Made by a program: the position numbers and the translations under genes. Shown here in pieces: positions 11,467 through 23,359 of a stretch of 64,000 nt of DNA. Positions within the stretch are counted from its first letter, which is position 1. The number at the start of each line of letters is the position of its first letter. The stretch spans positions 229,256,643 through 229,320,642 of the forward strand of contig NC_057795.1 of assembly GCF_018294505.1 (NCBI RefSeq), in the 5' to 3' direction. The DNA comes from Triticum aestivum. Lineage: Eukaryota > Streptophyta > Magnoliopsida > Poales > Poaceae. The notes below the pieces were generated by a model. It was not told where the DNA came from. It searched no databases and saw only the letters and a list, made by a program, of their open reading frames with translations.

Positions 11467-12322
11467 TAAGAATATGATTTTACTTCCTTGCAGACATCAA
11501 CATTACTTTTTTGACAGCTTTCCAGTGATCTAAGCCTGGATTAGACTGATATCTGCCAAGCCTTCCAGTTACATACGCTAAGTCGGGACGCGTACATACT
11601 TGAGCATACATAATGCTCCCAACAGCTGAGGCATAAGGGATTGTCTTCATTTGATCAATCTCTAATTGATTCTTGAGACACTGAAATAGACCAAATTTAT
11701 CACCTTTAACAACAGGTGCGGGAGTGGAAGAGCAGTTATGCATGTTGTATCTTTTAAGGACTTTATCAATATATGCCCTCTGGGATAGTCCTAATGTCCC
11801 TTTAGACCTGTCTTGGTGGATTTCTATGCCCAAAACATAAGAGGCACCCCCAAGATCTTTCATGTCAAAAATTAGATGAAAGAAATCTTTTGGTCTCATA
11901 TAACATGTCTAAGTCACTTGTGGCTAGCAAGATATCATCCACATAAAGTCCTAATATGATAAACTTGCTCCCATTGGTCTTAATGTATATGCAATTGTCC
12001 ACTTCATTTTCCTTAAAATTAAATTTCTTATAACCTCATTAAATTTAAGGTACCACTATCTAGACACTTGTCTTAGTCCATAGATATATTTCTTAAGTTG
12101 ACATCCCATATGTTCCTTGCCTTCTATGACAAAACCTTCCGGTTGAGTCATATGTACATTCTCATGCAAGTCACCATTAAGGAATGCGGTTTTAACATCC
12201 ATCTGATGTAGCTCTAAATCATAATGAGGAACAAGAGCCATAACAATTCTTAGTGAATCCTTCTTCGAGACGGGAGAAAATGTGTTAACATAGTCTATGC
12301 CCTCTCTTTGTGTATACCCCAA
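11467..12322 (-). pseudogene. Copia reverse transcriptase
   Basis: Minus-strand RT. The N-terminal block (12322-12056) has GYTQREGIDY, the FSPVSKKDSLRI block and HQMDVKTAFLNGDLHE. The catalytic YVDD is encoded by the complement of 11935-11946. The C-terminal block (11899-11480) has DMKDLGGASYVLGIEIHQDR and SAVGSIMYAQVCTRPDLAY. The blocks lie in different frames, so frameshifts are present. The C-terminal end coincides with the insertion point of element A, and the N-terminal end with the truncated edge of element J. Confidence 0.88.
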
Positions 12323-14648
12323 AGGAGAAATATGTATGATCTATTAGTGTTGCGAAGAAAATAAGCTTTATACGAACTTGTGATAGGGAAGAAATAAAAG
12401 CGACGGACCGCATAATAAAGGTCTTTATCACAAGCGGCAATATAAAGTGACATTCTTTTGCATTAAGATTTTGTGCATCCAACCATAAAAGCGCATGACA
12501 ACCTCTGCTTCCCTCTGCGAAGGGCCTATCTTTTACTTTTATCTTTTCCCCTTATACAAGAGTCTTGGTGATCATCACCATTCCTTTTTAGACTTTTTCC
12601 TTTGGCAAGCACTTTGTGTTGGAGTGATCCGGACAAATATATCCACTTGTATGTAGGTTTTCATAAAGTATTATTGTTGACATTACCCTTGAGGTAAAAG
12701 GTTGGGAGGCAAAACTATAAGCCCCTATCTTTCTTTGTGTCCGTTTGAAACTTTGGACCCATAAATATCACATGAGTGTTAGCAATTGTGAAAGATTAAA
12801 TGATAGTTGAGTATGTGGAGTTTGCTGAACCAAAGCTCTTACATAGACCCTTCCCAAAAATAAGATGAATTGCAATTGTTTGATGACTAAGAGCATGGTT
12901 TGTTAGTTTTCAAGAAAGTTTATGATCTATACTTTAACTCGTGAATAGCTTGTTACTTGATCATGAATTTTTTTTATGAGTTGAGCTACTGTAATGATAT
13001 ATAATGATGCTAGAAAAAGTGATTGAAACTATCATTGATCAAACTTAAGCGCTTGCTAGCATTCACACTTCATAAATTATTTCTTTTATCATTTACCTAC
13101 TCGAGGACGAGCAGGAATTAAACTTGGGGATGCTGATACATCTTCAACGTATCTATAATTTATGAAGTATTCATGCCATGTTTACAATAGTTTTATATGA
13201 TTTTGGTATGATTTGATTAGAACTAACCCGGACTGACACTGTTTTCAGCAGAACTACCGTGGTGTTGTTTTATGTGCAGAAATAAAAGATCTCGGAATGC
13301 GCTGAAAATCAACGGAGATTTTTTTGGGAAAATATATAAAATACTGGAACAAAAATCTACGGAGGGGAGTCCCGTGGGCTCCACGAGGGTGGGGGGCGTT
13401 CCCACCCCCCCTGGGCGCGCCCCTGTGCCTCGTGGACTCCCTGTGGGGCCCCTTGACTTGTCCTCGACGCCAACCTCTTCTATAAATACCCAAACCTCTA
13501 GAAAGTAACCTAGATCGGAAGTTCTACCGCCGCAAGCCTCTGTAGCCTCGAGAAATCAATCTAGGCCCTCTCTGGCACCCTGCCAGAGGGGGCCATCATC
13601 ACCGGAGGCCATGGGGAAGGATCTCGGAGGGGCCATCATCGCCATGAAGGCCAAGGACCAGAGGGGGAACCTCTCCCCATCCAGGGGGGAGGCCATGGAG
13701 GAGGAAGCACAAGGGGGAGAACCTCTCCTCCTCTCTCTCGATGGCGCCGGAGTGCCAACGAGAGGGGAATCATCACCGTGGTGATCATCTTCATCAACAT
13801 CACCATCCTCATCTCTTTTGCGCGGTCCACTCTCCCGCACCCCGCTGTAATCCCTACTTGAACATGGTGCTTTATGCCACATATTATGATCCGATGATGT
13901 GTTGCCATCCTATGATGTTTTGAGTAGATATACTTTGTCTTTGGGTTGATTGATGATCTAGATTGGTATGACTTGTATGTTTTATTTTGGTGCTATCCTA
14001 TTGTGCCCTCCATGTCGCGCAAGCGTGAGGGATCCCCGCTATAGGGTGTTGCAATACGTTCATGATTCGCTTATAGTGGGTTGCTTGAGTGACAGAAGCA
14101 TAAACCCGAGTAAGGGGGTTGTGGCGTATGAGATAAAGGGGACTTGATATGTTAAAGCTATGGTTGGGTTTTTCATTAATGATATTTAGTAGTTGCGAAT
14201 GCTTGCTAGAGTTCCAATCATAAGTGAATATGATCCAAGAAGACAAAGTATGTTAGCTTATGCCTCTCCCTCATATGAAATTGCATTGAAGACCACCGGT
14301 CTTGTTAACAATTGCCTAGGATAATTCCGCGCACCGACCCATCATTATTCCACACTCGCTATTTATAATATTTAGTAATATATTCTAAATTTATGATAAC
14401 ATCACCTACTTTTATATTTTAGCTCTCCGATATCATGCAAAGTTTTCCTCTTCATACCGACAATGTAGTTTTATTTCTCGTTTCTAGTTGGAAGCAAATG
14501 TTCGGTGTACGTAGAGTCGTATCAGTGGCAGATAGGACTTGAGAGAATATTAATCTTACCTTTAGCTCCTTGTGGGTTCGACACTCCATACTTATCACTT
14601 CCACCTTTGGGAATTGCTACGATGATTCCCTGCACTTGGGGATTATCA
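12323..14648 (+). mobile_element. Truncated Athila-like element J (3' internal part plus 3' LTR)
   Basis: The right side is an intact LTR (13134-14648) preceded by the polypurine tract AATTAAACTTGGGGATGC. The left side is non-coding 3' internal sequence that ends abruptly against the copia RT. There is no 5' LTR. The right border falls cleanly in the copia frame just after the conserved GCKWVYKTKHD-type motif. On the left, about 14 codons of copia are missing relative to the family. A deletion therefore removed J's 5' LTR, most of its interior and a little copia DNA. Confidence 0.8.
13134..14648 (+). repeat. Element J 3' LTR
   Basis: It starts TGATACATCTTCAACGTATC and ends GGGGATTATCA, about 1515 bp. 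A TATA-like TATAAATA lies near 13481. It diverges from the LTRs of A and B after the first 35 bp or so, so it is a different subfamily. Confidence 0.82.
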
Positions 14649-15036
14649 GTCATGCTTGGTTTTGTAAACCCACTTGCATCCCACCTCTGTCAAGAATTTC
14701 TACTAGATCCCAAACATCATTAAGACTCATTGACTTAATTTCATCATTCATGGCCTCAAGCCACTTAGACGAATGTCCACTTGTCATGGCTTCCTCAAAG
14801 GAGGTGGTGTCATCTGCCTTACTAATGTCATTTCCATCTCCATTCATGTAAACAACATATTCATATGTATTAATGGCAGCTCTTCTATCTTCTTGTGATC
14901 TATGTAAAGGTTCATTAGATATCACAAAAGACTGAGTTATGTGAGGCTCATTACTAGGCGTTGTACTAGCAAACCTAAAATCATTAACTGGAGGTGTAGC
15001 CCTTGAAGACAAAGGAAAAACAAACTCTGGGATCAT
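14649..15036 (-). pseudogene. Copia integrase-RT linker and RT start
   Basis: The minus strand carries the conserved block KWLEAMNDEIKSMSLNDVW followed by DLVE. It then shifts frame near 14680, before the conserved GCKWVYKTKHD-like motif that is readable in another frame. The right border of element J lies immediately after this motif. Confidence 0.8.
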
Positions 15037-15230
15037 CGTTAATGGTATGCCAGTCTGATTTCCCTCAAGTATGATTTTTCTTGTCTCTGAGCTCCCACTA
15101 ACATTAACATCCTCTAAAAATTTAGCATTCCATGTTTCGACAAATTTAGTGGTATGTGTTGGACAATATAAACAGAAGCCTTTGGATGTTGCAGGATATC
15201 CAGTAAAATGGCAACCGACGGTTTTAGGAT

Positions 15231-15762
15231 CTAATTCCCAATGTGTGGATTAAAAATCTTAGCTCCGGAAGGACAACCCCACACATGCAAATAATTTAAT
15301 TTGGATTTCTTCCCAGTACACAATTCATAAGGTGTCTTGGGTACTGATTTACTAGGAACCCGATTAAGTATATGCATGATTGTCTTTAATGCCTCCATCC
15401 ACAAATTAACCAGTAAACTGGAGTTGGAAACCATGTTCCGTACCATATCCATAAGTGTACGGTTGCATCTTTCAGTGACTCCATTTTGTTGAGGTTCACC
15501 TGGCATTGAGTATTGGGCGAATATTCCATTTTCCTAAAGAAATAGAGTAAAGGGACTAGGAATTTTTCCATAAGGAGCATGTCTCCCGTAATATTCTCCG
15601 CCTCGATTTGATTGCACTACCTTAATATTTAAATTATGCTAATTTTTTACTTCAGCTTTGTTGATTTTAAATTTATCGAGTGCTTCAGATCATTCACAAA
15701 TAGGAAAAATGTATCCGTAACAAGAATAATCATCAGTGAAAGTAATAAAGGAGTCATATTGA
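15231..15762 (-). pseudogene. Copia integrase core fragment
   Basis: The right part encodes the DDE-core segment FITFTDDYSCYGYIF and then SEALDKFKINKAEV. NRGGEYYGRHAPYG follows near 15600. The segment 15506-15231 has [20 protein letters not shown] and [20 protein letters not shown], with the catalytic glutamate region. In-frame stops and a frameshift near 15540 separate the pieces. The N-terminal zinc-binding part is absent because the sequence is cut near 15762. Confidence 0.85.
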
Positions 15763-16073
15763 TAGCAGCGAGGGTCCCGATCTTTTGATGAGATGATAAC
15801 TATCGATTTGGTGTAGACGGCTTTGATGATCCGACTATAAACGTGCACGACGTTGCACCTTAGCAATCGCTAAACCAACTCTGAGAGGTTATTGACCACG
15901 CCAGAACACGATCAACCTGACCATGAAGGTCTATTCCTACATGCAATTTAAGAACACGCAAGAAATGGAGATTGCAATCTGGATATTGCGAATATAAGAG
16001 GAAAGCTTTATTGATGAAAGTGGGTTCCGTGACGCCCTGGTCTGGTCATTGAACACAAATGAAGTACGCGAAG

Positions 16074-17204
16074 TGTCGGTGGGAAACGACACCTATGAGA
16101 TCACTGGAATCCCTATTACGGTTGCGGGGCACGGGGATCGTGAGAAGAGCGGGACTAGTAGACAACACAAAGGGGATTTACCCAGGTTTGGGCTGCAAAG
16201 ATGCGTAAAACCCTACGATCCTACTTTGGTGGATGTATTTAGTGTTCTTAAGCTCTTAAACTAGCTCTGGGTGCTGCTAGGTTCGAAACAGCCGAATCCT
16301 TCTCCAGTGCACCATGAGCCTCCTTTTATAGGCTAAAGGGGCTGCCACAGTGGCACACAGGAGGTGGAAAGTGCTATAGTGCTGTGATCTTATCGCTGGT
16401 ATTACAGGACAAAGTGCATTTTTAATGTGAGGCTTAGGTGTCCCTTCACTTTATCGGGGACGGGAGCGAGGCCCATCCCTTCTGTCGCCGCTCCTCCTTG
16501 CTTTGACATGCGCCCTGGCCAACGATGCATGCGGTGCCATGTAGGCAGGCAGGCAGCTGAGGTGGTGCAGTGGTGGAGCCTCCACGAAGGGCTGCATGTT
16601 GCCACACAGGTGCCTGCCCAGCTGGTTGAGTCGACAGTTGCATGCGAACGGCGGCGGAGACTTGGCTGGCGTGGGCCTGGCAGTGGCCCTGCTGGCGTGC
16701 TTGGCGAGGGCCTTGCGGGGTGGCCCTACAAGGGTCTTGTTGCGACACGCCGTCATCCCTGGCAAGGACCTTGCCGGGGGTCTCGTGGGCTTCCTCGGCA
16801 AGAACCCTGCCGAGGATTGTTGCCTTCCTATCCTCATTCGATCTTGACTATTCTTTGTCTTCACAAAGATCTGCATGCCACCACGGAGGTGCCTCCTGAG
16901 CCCTGTCCCAATGCGTTTGTCTACCGTTGGTGGGCTCAAAGGTGGCTCGCTCAGCTGGTGTGGGCGGTCTGCCCCGGCAAGGCCGCTGTGGCTGCCCCGG
17001 CAAGAGTCCTTGCCGGGGAAACCTGCTTTGTCCATCCGATATTTGTGGCCTTGGTCCTTGTCGTTGCTTTGTTTGTCTTGTTCCTTCGGCTTCTCTCCGG
17101 CTTCGCTTTCCTGCCCTGTTATGCATGGCCGTGGTGGGTGGCTCTGACTTTCCGTGCACAAGTAAAGGGGTCAAAAGCAGAGCCCTTAATTTTGTACACC
17201 GACA
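16074..17204 (-). mobile_element. Solo LTR with perfect 5-bp target duplication
   Basis: The sequence begins TGTCGGTG and ends CACCGACA and is flanked on both sides by CGAAG (16069-16073 and 17205-17209). No internal region is present, so this is a solo LTR left by recombination between two LTRs. The TATA-like box TATAAAAG is on the minus strand (complement of 16323-16330), so the sense strand is minus. It resembles the solo LTR at 39034-40065 in termini and in a block near its 3' end (ATGCGTAAAACCCTAC on the plus strand here). Large GC-rich open frames inside it are not genes. Confidence 0.92.
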
Positions 17205-17360
17205 CGAAGTCGCAGCTATGGTGAACTTTTAATCTAAACAAAACACAAAGTGTAAACGATGCCCTAAGGGCTGCATATATGGAGGAGTAGGGGGAATTTC
17301 ATGGCCCCTTGTAGGAGGGGTCCGAAACCAACCCTAACTTTGTTTCCCCACACATACGGA

Positions 17361-18300
17361 CTCTAAAAATAGCCTATACTTAAGTATTTCAAAATTACAT
17401 GGGTCTGGCCCAAAAATAAGGTGGCGCGACACCTAAAATAAGCTATGGACGAAATTTATGAAGGGGCATCTTGTATATTTCATCCATGTCCTTGTAGGTC
17501 ATCACGGAGGCTTCAAAGTGCTCAAATATGCACTAGAAACGTCATTCTAGATCCCTTCGCGCGCACCTTCATCTCCATGCTTGATCCTTCTCCAGTGTTC
17601 ATCCTTCTTATCCATGCCAGGCCTTTCATTATTAATCAACAAAAATGTATCCAATTTAGGCAGCATCATATTCTCATGAACATTAGAATTGTCACCAAGA
17701 AACGGAAGTACCTGGTAACTCAATTGGCATGCACGAGCTCTAGTAATTGGTCCAATATGTATAGCAGCATGGCTGTGGGTGTAACAATGATATTGATGTC
17801 CTCATCAAATTTTGTCCACCCTTGGCAAGGTGGGACTAAAACACCTCCTGAGTCGTTTCTGCTATAATACGAACTCTAAAATAGCCTATGAAGTAGTATT
17901 TTGAAACTACATGGGCCTAGCCCACAAATAAGGTGGCGCAACAGCAATAATAAACTACGTACAAAATTTATGAAAGGCCATCTTGTGTATATCACCCATC
18001 TTCTTGTATGTCATCATGGTGGCTTCAAAGTACGAAAATCTCCACCGGAAACACAGTTCTTGTTCCCTCCACGTGCACCTTCATACCAAAGCTTGATCAT
18101 GTTCCAGTGTTCATTCTTCTTGTCGATGCTAGGTGCTTCAACTGTAAGCAATACAAATGTATCTAAGTTAGGCAACATCACATTTTCATGAACATTATAA
18201 ACATGACCAAGAAATAAAAGTACCTGATAATTCAACTGGCGTGCACGAGCTCTAGTAGTTGATCCAATAGGCATAACAGCATGGGATGTGGGTGTAACTA
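17361..18300. repeat. Diverged tandem duplication (about 0.5 kb x 2)
   Basis: Copy 1 (about 17361-17868) and copy 2 (about 17873-18300) align along most of their length. Both contain an ACTCTAAAA...TAGCCTAT start, AATAAGGTGGCGC, CACGAGCTCTAGTA and a TGTGGGTGTAAC motif. Both cover the gypsy pol C-terminus and downstream non-coding DNA. Substitutions are many, so the duplication is old or was already present in the parent element. Confidence 0.75.
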
Positions 18301-18825
18301 TGCTAGCCATGTCCTCATCATCCTCTTCTTCTTGAAAACAAAGCCGTCCTCGGTGTTCCATAAACTGAAATGTGGCTAAGAAAAGAGACAAGGTGTACAT
18401 GTTGTATATGTATATGTCATCCATTTTTATTGATCCCAGTTGTGGCACATGTGACACATTTATACAAGAGTACTCGTTAAATGTCGTGAAATATAAGCCA
18501 AAATACTATCCCAGGAAGTCAAAGGCATGAAAATATTGCAACTCAGATTGCACATATAAGTGAAGCTCTTAATCGTAACAAAAGATTGGCAATGCTCATC
18601 ATCAAACCATCCCAACCTTGATGAACCATCACCAAGATATAGGTCATATTAACATGATTAAACATTCGCACAGTTATTTTCAAACATATTTGATCCAAAT
18701 CTGATTTATCCCCTGGTTCACATGGTTCTTTCTCATCAGTAGTTAATTCAATGGGTTCACTCAATTTTTTTGATCACATGGCAAAGTCACATCATCAACA
18801 TATTCCTCTAAAATAGTTGGTGTGA

Positions 18826-19630
18826 TCAAAGTAGTGGGTAGTCCTCACATGGTGCATTTAATTTGACATGGCATCCATCATACTCTTCTGGAGGTGGAAG
18901 CTCAATACCTTTGTCATTACCTTTTATGGTCAACTCAGATGATGTAGGCACTCTTGGTGGCGACAGATCACGTGGTGAAGGTGATGTAGTGCTCACAACA
19001 ATGGATGATGTTGTCATAGTAGGCGTAGTGGTGGAAGGAACAACTGTTGTAACTCTTGGAATTTGCACATTCCGTCTGTTTGTCTTCTGGGCAACACGTC
19101 CTGTTATCTCCTGTTCAGCTCTGCAAGCAAGACAAAATGAACGGTCCATAGGATAACACTCTTCATGAATTAGTATCTCCTGAATATCGCAGTTTAATCC
19201 TCCCCAAAATCTATCCATAAAATCTTCTTCACTTTCTTCTAAAGAGGAATGCAATAAGGCAGTTTGTAAATCATCATAATATTTCATTACAGTGTCACTA
19301 CCTTGTTTTAAATATTGTAACTTTGTAATCATGTCACAAGTATAATAAGCTGGGACGAATGTATGTCTCATGGCAAGTTCCAAATCATCCCAAGTAGTAG
19401 GTATATAATCAGGGTGTATCCAACAATATTCGCTCCACCAAACTGAAGCATAACCACTAAAAGAACCCACGCGACCTTGACTATCTTATGTTCAGCAAAA
19501 TTATGGGAAGCAAATATATCATTTATTTCTAACTCCCATTCAATATAGAAAGCAGGTCAAAAATGGCCATTAAATGGTGGTATAGGAACATTAACCTGAT
19601 CATGTGCATTTGGATGTTTGTGCGCCTCTC
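18826..19630 (-). pseudogene. Ty3/gypsy gag
   Basis: The longest open part (19470-18826) contains GYASVWWSEYC, a TWDDLELAMRHTFVP block and KLQYLKQGSDTVMKYYDDLQ, the capsid core of plant Ty3/gypsy (chromovirus-like) gag. A Thr/Ser/Pro-rich tail follows, but no zinc knuckle is visible. The N-terminal part continues to about 19630 (VPIPPFNGHF, then EWELEINDIF) with a stop and a frameshift. It lies upstream of the pol C-terminal remnant of the same element. Confidence 0.78.
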
Positions 19631-19640
19631 ATGACGATTG

Positions 19641-20366
19641 TGGCACTTCTCTCACGATTGACAAAGCCCATGAATTGACTTTGAATCCTGTCCTGATTAG
19701 TAGAAACAAGAAAAAAAATCCAAAAATAATATTCCGATGAACTACTAGGATATGGTGGTAAAACACTCGCAGTATAGCAAATATCAAAGTCTTACAAGTT
19801 ATTACCATGCAACAGGTGATGACCGGCAACCAGCAGTGTCAAATAACTCCAGAAGTTGGGTAAACCGATTGCCAGGTGAATGTATGTATGCACGGTGTAG
19901 AAATATGTAGAGCTGGGTTGGCTTTATATACGTGGGAGAAAAATGCTACAACCACATTAACTAATGCAAGTTGAATAATCGCTCAAAGTAGACGAGTGCT
20001 GATCCTAGGATAGACTGTACTAGAGACGCGAGCCTAAGACATAGATGAATATTCACGCAAAGAGAGAATAATGAGTGTACGGAGATAGAGCAACAAACAA
20101 AAATAAGAGTTGATGCACTTTTTTTCTACCTTTCCAACCGACCCAAAATAGTCACCTCTTAAAATCCATGGCAAACTTGCCTTTATTTGTTTTTCCGTAG
20201 TACAGATCGAAATCGTACCACCAAAAAGAAACTGCACGCACAAGTCCTTCCAAACCTTCTCAAGAAAAATAAAGAATGGCGTGACCGTGTAACTTGAACC
20301 GTTTTGCACTTTTTTTGCCTCACCCCGTTCCAGGTAGATCTCTCTCTTCCTTGTATATTCTTTCCT
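19641..20366. other. Unassigned sequence between gypsy gag and MULE
   Basis: No coding potential or repeat structure was recognised. By position it may hold the 5' leader or LTR of the minus-strand gypsy. A TATA-like TTTATATACG is present near 19922. Confidence 0.25.
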
Positions 20367-21563
20367 GGAAAAAGTTCATTTTAAACCCCGAATTTATAGA
20401 GGTTTGGCAGAACGAACCTTTAAATTGAAATCTCGGTCAATTGCACCCTGAACTATGCAATCCCGGTCTAATTGAACCCTGACATCGTTTGGCAAATAAG
20501 GATTGTTTATCTGTGAAAGGCTGGCCGGGATTGGTGCCATTTTGCACTGTTATCTGTTGGGCCGGCCCGCTTTAGATTTTTTTCCTTCTTTAAAATGCAC
20601 AGTTTTTTCATCTTCTTTAAGAGAGAAAAAAGAAGCACGCAGCGTGATTCGATCCCAAGACCTCACCTTCTTGGTCGACAGAAGTTACCACCAGGGACAA
20701 CACGTCTGAAGTGTTCACTTGCTCCCTTTTCCTTCTTTCTTCCCTTTTTCTTTTTTTCCTTTTTACATAACTTGTGGACTTTTTCGAATCCGTGAGTTTT
20801 TTTAAATCCACAAACTCTTCTCAGTTTTTTTCCAAAACCTGTGAACTTTTCATTTAAAAATCCTTGAACTTCTTTCAAAATATTTGAAGTTTTTCTAAAT
20901 CGGTGAACTTTTTAAAAAAATCGTGACATTTTTTCCTTTTGAAAATTGGGTTCACGACATTCTTTTGGTTTTTTTTCTAATATATTTCGTACTAAGATGG
21001 CCACGAATTTAAGAAAAAATGAAAAACGAAAATAAAAAGAAAGAGAAGGAGGAATAATTTCACGCATTTTATAAAAAACGAACAAAATAAAGAAGAAAAG
21101 AAGAAATCGCGCTTGCTTTATAGCGCCAATAGCCATTAGCTTTAGTGTCTAGTAGCACACGTTCAGGATCGAAAGCCGTGAGCTCGATACCACACCTGGC
21201 TGCGCCCCGCACGTTTCTGTTAATTTTTACGTCGTGCTCTCCGTTTTCTGTCAGTGGGCCGGCCCAGTCGCGGGTCTCTCTCTGCGCGCTGTTAGGTGCT
21301 CTCTTTTTTTAGCAGTGTAACGAGAAACAAAAGACATGTTTTAACAGAAAAAATACAAATGGGCTGGCCCAGCCAACACTGCCGCTCCTTGGCCCACCAG
21401 TCGGACGAATCCCTGCCACGTCAGAGTTTTTATGCCTCAAACGACGCGAGGGTTTAATTTAGACCGGGATTGTATAGTTTAGGATGCAATCGACCGGGAT
21501 TTTAATTTGGGGGTTCATTTCGCCGAACCTCTACGAATTCGGGGTTTAAAATGGACTTTTTCC
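20367..21563. mobile_element. Non-autonomous Mutator-like element with long TIRs
   Basis: The left arm (20367-20494) and right arm (21433-21563) are inverted copies of about 130 bp. Shared landmarks are GGAAAAAGTYCATTTTAAAC, CCCCGAATT, GAGGTTYGGC and CCCGGTCTAA. Flanking 9-mers are TTCTTTCCT (20358-20366) and TTTTTTCCT (21564-21572), 8 of 9 identical. A 9-bp duplication plus long TIRs is the Mutator signature. The 1.2-kb element holds no transposase. Confidence 0.88.
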
Positions 21564-21572
21564 TTTTTTCCT

Positions 21573-21899
21573 CTATCCAACCAGGTCACATGCAATCTCC
21601 CAAGAATTTTCTTTCTATTTGGATAAACTGTTAATAAAAATCCGATCGACACCTCTTTCCAAATAAGCTAACCAAACTGCACTTTTTTTGTGTACGCTCA
21701 AACTTATTTCTGTAAAGATCTGAACCAAATCTTTTACCTTCCTCTTTTATATTCGGCTGATCCAAGTTGCCCGTGAACCTGGATTAAAGAACCATCATTA
21801 CTTTCCAACAAAAAACAGACAACGATTACTTTCCAAGTTGCTTGCGAATCTGAATCCGAATTAAATAACCATCCTTCAGCCCAAGGAGCCCAAACGCTT
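21573..21899. other. Unassigned sequence between MULE and the DUF-type pseudogene
   Basis: AT-rich DNA with no recognised feature, possibly upstream or intron DNA of the pseudogene at 21900. Confidence 0.25.
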
Positions 21900-23359
21900 T
21901 TCTGCATTCGATGTCTGGGGATGGGCCATGCTAGGCCTAAGTGCACTAACATAATTAGATGCAGGGGCTACAAGCGCTTGGGCCATATCCAGAGCAACTA
22001 CAGATTTGGTGGCACAGTCTCCGAGGAGTCCCCTCTCTTCATTCCTGCCCAATATCAACGTCCTCTTTTGGCTGACGACCCAAATTCCAGGCGACCAGAT
22101 TTGCCCACCCCAGTTGTCAAAGAGACTACTACTTGCCCTGCTCAGTCCAATGAAGCCATTACCGCCCCAGATGCCTCGCATTCCCACCGCCCTCCTCCAC
22201 CATTACAGCAGCCCCTCTCATCGGCCGGGGCTTCCATCGCCGTTGTCTGCTTGTCGCCGCCCATAATGGCCACTTTTACCTTCGATCCGACACCTTTTCT
22301 TCTCACTGGCTACCACGCAATCGAGGTGGAGGGGAGACCAGCCTGTCATCGCGTCATCCATGGCCCTCTCTCTCTGGCCAATGAGGATCTCTCCATCGCC
22401 ACCATAATCCCGATGCCCCGAGGTGAAGTCGTCTTCCAAAATGTTCGCGAGATTCTTCATGAGTTCTTGCAGTCGAAGCGCATTGGGGTTGTCTCCATCT
22501 CTAAGTGCCCATTTGGTCAAGCGTTTGTTAGATTGAATAGTGCGGCCGATAGGGATTTTCTTGTCAATAGGGGACCACATGCTTATGATGATATCCACAT
22601 TGTGTTCCAGCGTCACAGTGAGGGGATGAACTAGATTTTCTTAAATCCGAATAGAGATGTCTAGCTCATGGTCTTTGGTTTTCCGGCTGACTTAAGAAAC
22701 TTCCAAGAACTATCTAATGCAACTGCTGGGTTTGGTTAGTTGCTTGTTTGGGACCGTGTCAAATCCACTGATGCAGTTCTTGCTCTCAAAGTCAAGATTG
22801 ATGCACTGAAGGATGTCCCTTCTAGTTTTGTGGTAACTGGAGTCAAAAGTTTCAGACATGGACTTGCCCAGTTGTAATCTTTCAGGATATTTTGCTTGGT
22901 GGCCCTCCAGCTGAAGAAGACCCAGTTCTTGAGGATGGAAATCCACATCCTAGGCCTCAGGAGGAATTTCATCATCCTAACCAAAACAACCTGATGGTTG
23001 GGCCTGTTGCTTTCCATCTGATTCAGCAAGTAGATATTGCAGGTGATTCTGCTCATGCTCCAGCAGAGGAAGATGAGGGGTGGGGTCACTGGGCCATGCC
23101 TCAACAGCAACAACTGGTTGATGTGGAGATTGAAGCTGGAGAATTTCTAGAGTTAAGTGACTTAATGACATCCCTGGAAGAGAATCAACAACATGAAGAC
23201 AGTGGATTAACACTTTCTTTGGGTTTGCTAGTTCATGATGCTAGTTCTGCAGAGTCTGCCAATAAGGGACCAGTTTTATACCTTGATGAGCTTCTGGCCC
23301 CTCCTGCTGCACAACCACTTCCTGCAATAGGCTTTGATCTCAATCAACCTGTTGAGCAA
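21900..23359 (+). pseudogene. Gene-like pseudogene (grass repeat-associated CCHC/DUF protein), cut by element B
   Basis: The first open part (21921-22634) has a degenerate CCHC-like start (CRGYKRLGHIQSNY), a Pro-rich linker and a domain with PFLLTGYHAIEVEGRP, NEDLSIATIIPMPRGEVVFQ and GQAFVRLNSAADRDFLV. After stops at 22632, 22662 and 22737 the same frame remains readable (VFGFPADLRNF, KIDALKDVPSSFVV). A frame change near 22880 then leads into the acidic C-terminal part (22892-23359; GEFLELSDLMTSLEENQQHE). The last codon before the stop is joined directly to the LTR of element B, which supplies the TGA. From memory this resembles a large family of repetitive wheat and barley proteins of unknown function. 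Confidence 0.65.

Larger units (their letters stand above)
3797..15762 (-). mobile_element. Ty1/copia retrotransposon, minus strand, split by two insertions
   Basis: The element reads right to left: integrase (about 15762-15231), linker to the start of RT (about 15036-14649), RT (12322-11467), RNase H (5078-4567), polypurine tract (4267-4280) and 3' LTR (4266-3797). Integrase before RT identifies Ty1/copia. Gag and the 5' LTR are missing; the left part of integrase stops abruptly near 15762, where a gypsy remnant begins. Element A sits between RT and RNase H, and truncated element J sits inside the N-terminal RT region. Frameshifts and stops are present in several parts, so it is dead. Confidence 0.88.
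15763..19640 (-). mobile_element. Decayed Ty3/gypsy element, minus strand
   Basis: The minus strand gives gag (about 19630-18826), a short downstream stretch, a pol C-terminal tail of the TRARARQLNYQV type (about 18300) and a long 3' non-coding part (17360-15763, minus the solo LTR at 16074-17204). Protease, RT, RNase H and integrase are gone, so a large internal deletion is inferred. I could not fix its LTR borders. Confidence 0.65.

Noticed and set aside
10978..11469. 163-codon plus-strand open frame
   Set aside because: It lies in the 3' LTR of element A, and its counterparts in the other LTRs are broken.
16451..17161. 236-codon minus-strand open frame
   Set aside because: Same solo LTR; a low-complexity Arg/Pro-rich shadow of GC-rich DNA.
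16427..17224. 265-codon plus-strand open frame
   Set aside because: It lies within the GC-rich solo LTR (16074-17204), crosses its right end and has no domain.
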